The position numbers and the translations under genes were made by a program. From the NCBI GenBank assembly GCA_965261455.1, contig OZ253453.1, positions 3,515,474-3,579,473 on the forward strand: a stretch of DNA of 64,000 nt, in the 5' to 3' direction. The notes beneath the pieces were generated by a model. It did not search any database. It had not been told where the DNA came from and saw nothing but the letters and a program-made list of their open reading frames with translations. Positions 60,478-64,000 of this stretch are shown piece after piece (positions within the stretch are counted from its first letter, which is position 1; every line of letters begins with the position of its first letter). Source of the DNA: DAOUKH01 sp965261455 (lineage in GTDB: Bacteria; Chloroflexota; Dehalococcoidia; SHYB01).

Positions 60478-60731
60478 TTTGGCAGCCCCCGCTCGTCGTA
60501 AAGCAAGTCGCCGTGATCGACCGTTGGCCCCCCCTCGCGCAGCAGCTTGGCGCAGCGTTCTGCGATGGCGCGCATCCTTCGGAGACGGGCCTCAACGCTG
60601 CGCTCGCGTTGCTCGCGCTCTAGGCGCTCCTTAAGCGCGACCGTGATCGCGCCGGTCATGGTCTCGCCGGTAAGGCTGGCTAGCTCGCCGGCCAGCCGGC
60701 AGGTCTCTTCATTCTTGATGTTGAGGCTCAC
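60474..60731 (-). CDS. vapB: Antitoxin VapB (Rv0623/PSK-like)
   Basis: 85 residues. MSLNIKNEETCRLAGELASL TGETMTGAITV (written with a break) is a ribbon-helix-helix DNA-binding fold, typical of the PSK/Rv0623-like antitoxins; the C-terminus GDLLYDERGLPK is the toxin-binding segment ending in the conserved YDERGLP. GTG 60731 has AAGGGAAG upstream. Translationally coupled to vapC. Confidence 0.92.
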   Translation of the reverse strand: MSLNIKNEETCRLAGELASLTGETMTGAITVALKERLEREQRERSVEARLRRMRAIAERCAKLLREGGPTVDHGDLLYDERGLPK

Positions 60732-60742
60732 CGGGCTTCCCT

Positions 60743-60775
60743 TAAGGTAGATTGGTATTGAGCATGTCTACCTTA
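60743..60775. promoter_or_regulatory. Palindromic operator upstream of vapB
   Basis: Perfect nine-base arms TAAGGTAGA (60743-60751) and TCTACCTTA (60767-60775) with a 15-base spacer, starting 12 bases upstream of the vapB start. Probable binding site for VapBC autoregulation. Confidence 0.75.
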
Positions 60776-60915
60776 CACCGTATGGCCACTGTGGTCGAGA
60801 GACTCTTGGCCTCGTTCCATCAGGGCGAGAATTGGAGGAAGGGCGCGTCCTGCTAGACACGCGTGTGCCCAAAGGGTGACCCTCTCCAAACGGGGAGGAG
60901 CTCTCGTCCCCTCCC

Positions 60916-61794
60916 CTACAGCACCTGGCCGGTCTCGCCGGGGGAGCGGCCCTTGGCAAAGGCGCGGATCATGGCGTCCTGTACGTAGGACGCGATGATC
61001 TTGCCGTCTTCGGTGAACACGTCGCCCCTGCCGTAGACGCGGCCCCGCCCCGCGTAGGGCGCTCCTTGATCGAGCAGGAACCAGGCGCCGGCCGGGACGG
61101 GATCGTGGAAGGTGACCGTGTGGCTGTTCACGCCCGTCGAGACCTCAGTGTGGGCCTGCTCGGGCCTGAGGTCGTGGGGCCGCATGGCCGCGCTGATGAG
61201 GTGGAAGTTGGAAACGTAGGCGACGAGAGCCTGATTGATGGCGTTGTCGTCGGGGGCGCCTGAGAACCGCACCCACATCGGGTACTCGGGTGGGCCGTTG
61301 TCGCCGGGTACGAACGGGTCGGCCCCGGCGAGCGTACCGAGGTCCCAGGCTCCCTTGATGTCGCGCTTCGTGTCGGCGTGGTCGGGACCGTCCATCACCG
61401 GCATCTCCCTGGCGTGCCGGATAAGGTCGGGGTCGGGCACGGTCAGCATGATGACGCCCTTGGCGATGGGGCGACCCTTCTGCTCGTAGGTGACACCGAC
61501 CGTGCCGTAGCTGCCGCCGGCGTGGACGGTGTCAAGGACGAGGTAGAGCGGATCGCCGCCCCAGCCGGCGCGGGAGAAGACCATGTGGACGGTCTTGACC
61601 TCCTTCTCCGGCTGACTGCGCGTGGCCGCGACGATCGCCTGCCCCAGCAACTGCCCCCCGCCGATGATGGCGTTCGCCGCGCTCTCGGCGTCGGGCGCGG
61701 ACTGGCCGTAGTGATTAATGAGGGGCGCCTCGAAGCGGTTGTCGCCGAGTGGCTTGATGTCGAAGCCGTGCAGCAGGTCGCTGAGTTGCAGCAT
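60916..61794 (-). CDS. Acyl-CoA thioesterase II-like (TesB double-hotdog) protein
   Basis: 292 residues. Two hotdog domains: the first with NRFEAPLINHYGQSAPDAES, FGGQ-equivalent GGGQLLGQAIVAAT, VKTVHMVFSRAGWGGDPLYL; the second with PMWVRFSGAPDDNAINQALV, AYVSNFHLISAAMRPH and AGAWFLLDQGAPYAGRGRVY. The order matches TesB-family thioesterases, which hydrolyse medium to long acyl-CoA. ATG 61794 has AAAGGAGACG upstream. Dispersed palindrome fragments occur downstream at 60870-60910. Confidence 0.88.
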   Translation of the reverse strand: MLQLSDLLHGFDIKPLGDNRFEAPLINHYGQSAPDAESAANAIIGGGQLLGQAIVAATRSQPEKEVKTVHMVFSRAGWGGDPLYLVLDTVHAGGSYGTVGVTYEQKGRPIAKGVIMLTVPDPDLIRHAREMPVMDGPDHADTKRDIKGAWDLGTLAGADPFVPGDNGPPEYPMWVRFSGAPDDNAINQALVAYVSNFHLISAAMRPHDLRPEQAHTEVSTGVNSHTVTFHDPVPAGAWFLLDQGAPYAGRGRVYGRGDVFTEDGKIIASYVQDAMIRAFAKGRSPGETGQVL

Positions 61795-61926
61795 GGGTAG
61801 CGTCTCCTTTGGACTCGCGCACGCCGCGAGGCCTGATTGTCTCCGCATATCTTACCCGCGCGGCGCCGGGCGGCAAGCGCGGGGCCGTGGCGCGATCGAA
61901 CGCGCGGCATGATAGGGCGAAAGAGG

Positions 61927-62014
61927 TGGTGCCGAGGGCGCGACTCGAACGCGCACGGGCAAAAAGCCCACTACCCCCTCAAGATAGCGTGTCTACCTAT
62001 TCCACCACCTCGGC
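61927..62014 (-). tRNA. tRNA-Leu (anticodon GAG)
   Basis: 88 bases with encoded CCA, minus strand. Acceptor GCCGAGG pairs with CCTCGGC; D-arm TGGTGGAATAGGTAGACA; anticodon stem CTATC/GGTAG with loop TTGAGGG gives anticodon GAG; long variable arm GGGC-TTTTT-GCCC; T-arm GCGCGTTCGAGTCGCGC. The class II variable arm confirms Leu. Confidence 0.95.
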
Positions 62015-62224
62015 GTAGAGGGAAAGCTGCGGCTGGAGCATGGGACGCGCTGCGCCCCGGCGAGGGTGCGCTCCAACAGAACCTACCCATGATAGGGGGC
62101 GCTCGAAACGCCTGTCAACGGCGCCGCGGAGGCGGTGGATGCTTGGGCCGCATTGTGCCCGCGCTCGGCGGCGGCCTCCGTTGGGGGTTACCGCAGCGGA
62201 GGAGCGTCCGGCGTCACGAGGGCA
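62015..62224. other. Intergenic, nothing recognised
   Basis: About 210 GC-rich bases between tRNA-Leu and the ABC ATPase stop. No terminator with a T-tract and no ORF of merit was found. Confidence 0.5.
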
Positions 62225-63004
62225 TCAGCTGAGTATCTGCGAGAGGAATAGCTTGGTGCGGTCGTTCTGGGGGTTGTAGAAGACCGACTCCGGAGAGCCG
62301 TCCTCTACGATCACGCCCTCGTCGAACATCATCATGCGGTCCGCCACCTCCCTGGCGAATCCCAGCTCGTGGGACACCACGATCATGGTCATGCCGGACG
62401 CGGCCAACTCGCGCATCACGTCCAGCACCTCCTTGATCATTTCCGGGTCCAGCGCGGAGGTCGGCTCGTCGAACAGCATGATGCTGGGCTGCATGGCGAG
62501 GGCGCGGGCTATCGCTACCCGCTGTTGCTGTCCCCCGGAGAGCTCGCTCGGGTATTTGTCGGCCTGCTCGGGGATGCCGACCCGCTCCAACAGCTCCACG
62601 GCGACGGCCTTGGCCTCCTGGGCCGGTAGGTGCCGTACCTTTGCCGGCGCCAGGGTGATGTTCTGCATCACCGTGAGATGTGGAAACAGATTGAACGACT
62701 GGAAGACCATGCCCACGTCTCGGCGTATCGCGTCGATGTTGCGGATATCCTGCGTAAGCTCGATGCCGTCCACGATGATGTCGCCCCGCTGGTGCTCCTC
62801 CAGCCGGTTGATCGTCCGAATGAAGGTCGACTTGCCCGACCCGGACGGCCCGAAGACGACGACGACCTCGCCCCGCTTGATCGTGGTGGTGATGCCCCGC
62901 AGAACGTGGAAGTCGCCGAACCACTTGTGCACGTCCCGGCAGACGATCATGTCTTCCGAGGCTACCGCCTTTTCACTCTCCGTCGTTGCTTCGTTCGTGG
63001 CCAT
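62225..63004 (-). CDS. Polar amino acid ABC transporter ATP-binding protein (GlnQ-like)
   Basis: 259 residues. Walker A FGPSGSGKSTFIRTIN, Q-loop GMVFQSFNLFPHLTVMQN, signature LSGGQQQRVAIARAL, Walker B IMLFDEPTSALDPEM and H-loop VVSHELGFAREVADR. MVFQSFNLFPH and FDEGVIVEDGSPESVF are typical of the polar amino acid uptake group. It energises the permease encoded immediately upstream (21-base gap). ATG 63004. Confidence 0.94.
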   Translation of the reverse strand: MATNEATTESEKAVASEDMIVCRDVHKWFGDFHVLRGITTTIKRGEVVVVFGPSGSGKSTFIRTINRLEEHQRGDIIVDGIELTQDIRNIDAIRRDVGMVFQSFNLFPHLTVMQNITLAPAKVRHLPAQEAKAVAVELLERVGIPEQADKYPSELSGGQQQRVAIARALAMQPSIMLFDEPTSALDPEMIKEVLDVMRELAASGMTMIVVSHELGFAREVADRMMMFDEGVIVEDGSPESVFYNPQNDRTKLFLSQILS

Positions 63005-63025
63005 ACAGCCCCCGGTTTGTGATGC

Positions 63026-64000
63026 TTAGCGCTCGCCGACTCCAAGATGCTGCTCGACGCGTCTGCTCACGTACGACATGGTATACGTGAAGATCCAGAA
63101 GACCAGCGCAAGGAAGATGAACAACTCCTGAGCGCTGGACAGAAACTCCGTGTTGCCCTGGATGAACGCCCGGCTGATTTCCACCACGTCGAGCATGCCG
63201 ATGATGTAGATCAGGCTTGTGTCTTTGAACAGCGATATAAACTGCCCCACGATGGCGGGGATGACGTTGCGAATCGCCTGGGGCAGAGAGATAAACAGCA
63301 TAGTCTGCCAGGCGGGAAGCCCCAGGGCCCGCGCCGCCTCCGCTTGGCCCGTATGAAGGGCCTGTAGTCCGCCGCGTATGTTTTCGGCCATGTATGCGGA
63401 ACTGAACAAAGTAATCACGACGGCCGCGCGGAGCAGCGCGTTCGGAGCGGCGTCGTGCGGAAAGGCCAGTGGCACCAGCACCTGGGACATGAACAGTAGC
63501 GTGATGAGCGGGACGCCTCGGAAGACTTCGATGAATACCACGCACAGCAGCTTGACGACCGGCAGGTCGCTCCGGCGCCCGAGCGCGAGCCCGATGCCGA
63601 TAGGCAGGCTGAGCCCGATGCCGGCTACTGCCAACAGCAGATTCAGCATGAGGCCGCCCCATTGGAGGACCGAGACGGGTTGGAGTCCGGGTACGCCCTC
63701 GATTCCTCGCAACAGGACCAGCGTCACCAAGAAAGTCGCCACGGCGAATATGACGACCCCGCGCCCTGTCCCCAGCGAAGTGTATCTGGCCAAGGCCCAC
63801 CCAACGCCCACCGCTGGTAGGTTTGCCACGAGCAGCAGGCGTACGTCGAACCCCATCCGGTCCAGGCTGTAGGGGAGGAAGGCGAGCAGCACGAGGAGCC
63901 CCGCCGCCAGCAGAGCGACGCGCTTGCCCGTGGGCGACCCGGCAAGACCCCACGTCATTCCCAGCAGCACGCTGACCAGCAGCAGTGATAACTGTGGCCT
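63026..64000 (-). CDS. Polar amino acid ABC transporter permease (5' end beyond window)
   Basis: At least 325 residues; the frame stays open to the right edge, so the true start is outside. Its C-terminal two thirds is a HisM/GlnP permease: NLLLAVAGIGLSLPIGIGLA, VIFIEVFRGVPLITLLFMSQ-like segment (EVFRGVPLITLLF), the EAA loop GQAEAARALGLPAWQTMLFI followed by SLPQAIRNVIPAIVGQFISL, and KDTSLIYIIGMLDVVEISRA. The N-terminal part adds extra helices (LLVANLPAVGVGWALAR), as in the larger GltK/AapM-like permeases. It pairs with the ATPase downstream; the binding protein is probably further right. Confidence 0.9.
   Translation of the reverse strand, partial: RPQLSLLLVSVLLGMTWGLAGSPTGKRVALLAAGLLVLLAFLPYSLDRMGFDVRLLLVANLPAVGVGWALARYTSLGTGRGVVIFAVATFLVTLVLLRGIEGVPGLQPVSVLQWGGLMLNLLLAVAGIGLSLPIGIGLALGRRSDLPVVKLLCVVFIEVFRGVPLITLLFMSQVLVPLAFPHDAAPNALLRAAVVITLFSSAYMAENIRGGLQALHTGQAEAARALGLPAWQTMLFISLPQAIRNVIPAIVGQFISLFKDTSLIYIIGMLDVVEISRAFIQGNTEFLSSAQELFIFLALVFWIFTYTMSYVSRRVEQHLGVGER

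Overview
The window is 64 kb of high-GC bacterial DNA with dense genes, short intergenic gaps, many GTG/TTG starts and frequent 4-base stop/start overlaps. Gene content points to Chloroflexota, probably a Dehalococcoidia/SAR202-like lineage. It has four luciferase-like (LLM) flavin/F420 oxidoreductases, paired CaiB/BaiF CoA-transferases, many short-chain dehydrogenases, amidohydrolase-2 proteins and short zinc-ribbon proteins. This placement is inference from gene repertoire; no rRNA gene is present.

Layout. 1-0.5 kb: an array of hairpin-bearing repeats beside a palindromic element; an inverted copy of both lies at 22.26-22.65 kb. 0.5-18.8 kb: a terminase-like orphan, a minus-strand MFS / small membrane protein / LLM / pepN / fabF cluster, a zinc peptidase, an unrecognised 524-residue protein, an SOS mutagenesis operon (imuB-dnaE2) with a clear LexA-type operator, two tandem CoA-transferases, a hydrolase and a 51-residue zinc ribbon. 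19.1-22.2 kb: a single-chain type IIG (MmeI-like) restriction-modification enzyme. 22.2-23.1 kb: repeats. 23-40.5 kb: mostly housekeeping (mtaB, gatB, secG, a SAM hydrolase, ruvB, def-cca-secD-secF), plus a phosphate-binding lipoprotein made of two fused PstS copies behind a five-repeat Pho-box array.

40.5-64 kb: a likely selenocysteine peroxiredoxin (in-frame UGA at the catalytic Cys position with a downstream hairpin), tRNA-Gly(GCC), and an accessory catabolic region of SDRs, LLM oxidoreductases, GlcG/HbpS, MFS, amidohydrolases, FAH and D-2-hydroxyacid dehydrogenase. Two toxin-antitoxin modules, a thioesterase, tRNA-Leu(GAG) and a polar amino-acid ABC transporter, whose permease runs off the right edge, complete it.

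Most notable: the Sec-peroxiredoxin; a SecF almost three times normal length with about nine repeated extracytoplasmic modules; the fused PstS duplication with its Pho operator; the SOS-controlled imuB-dnaE2 promoter; and the long inverted repeat bracketing the first 22.6 kb. No transposase, integrase or CRISPR-cas gene was seen. All calls come from reading the sequence; no database search was run.
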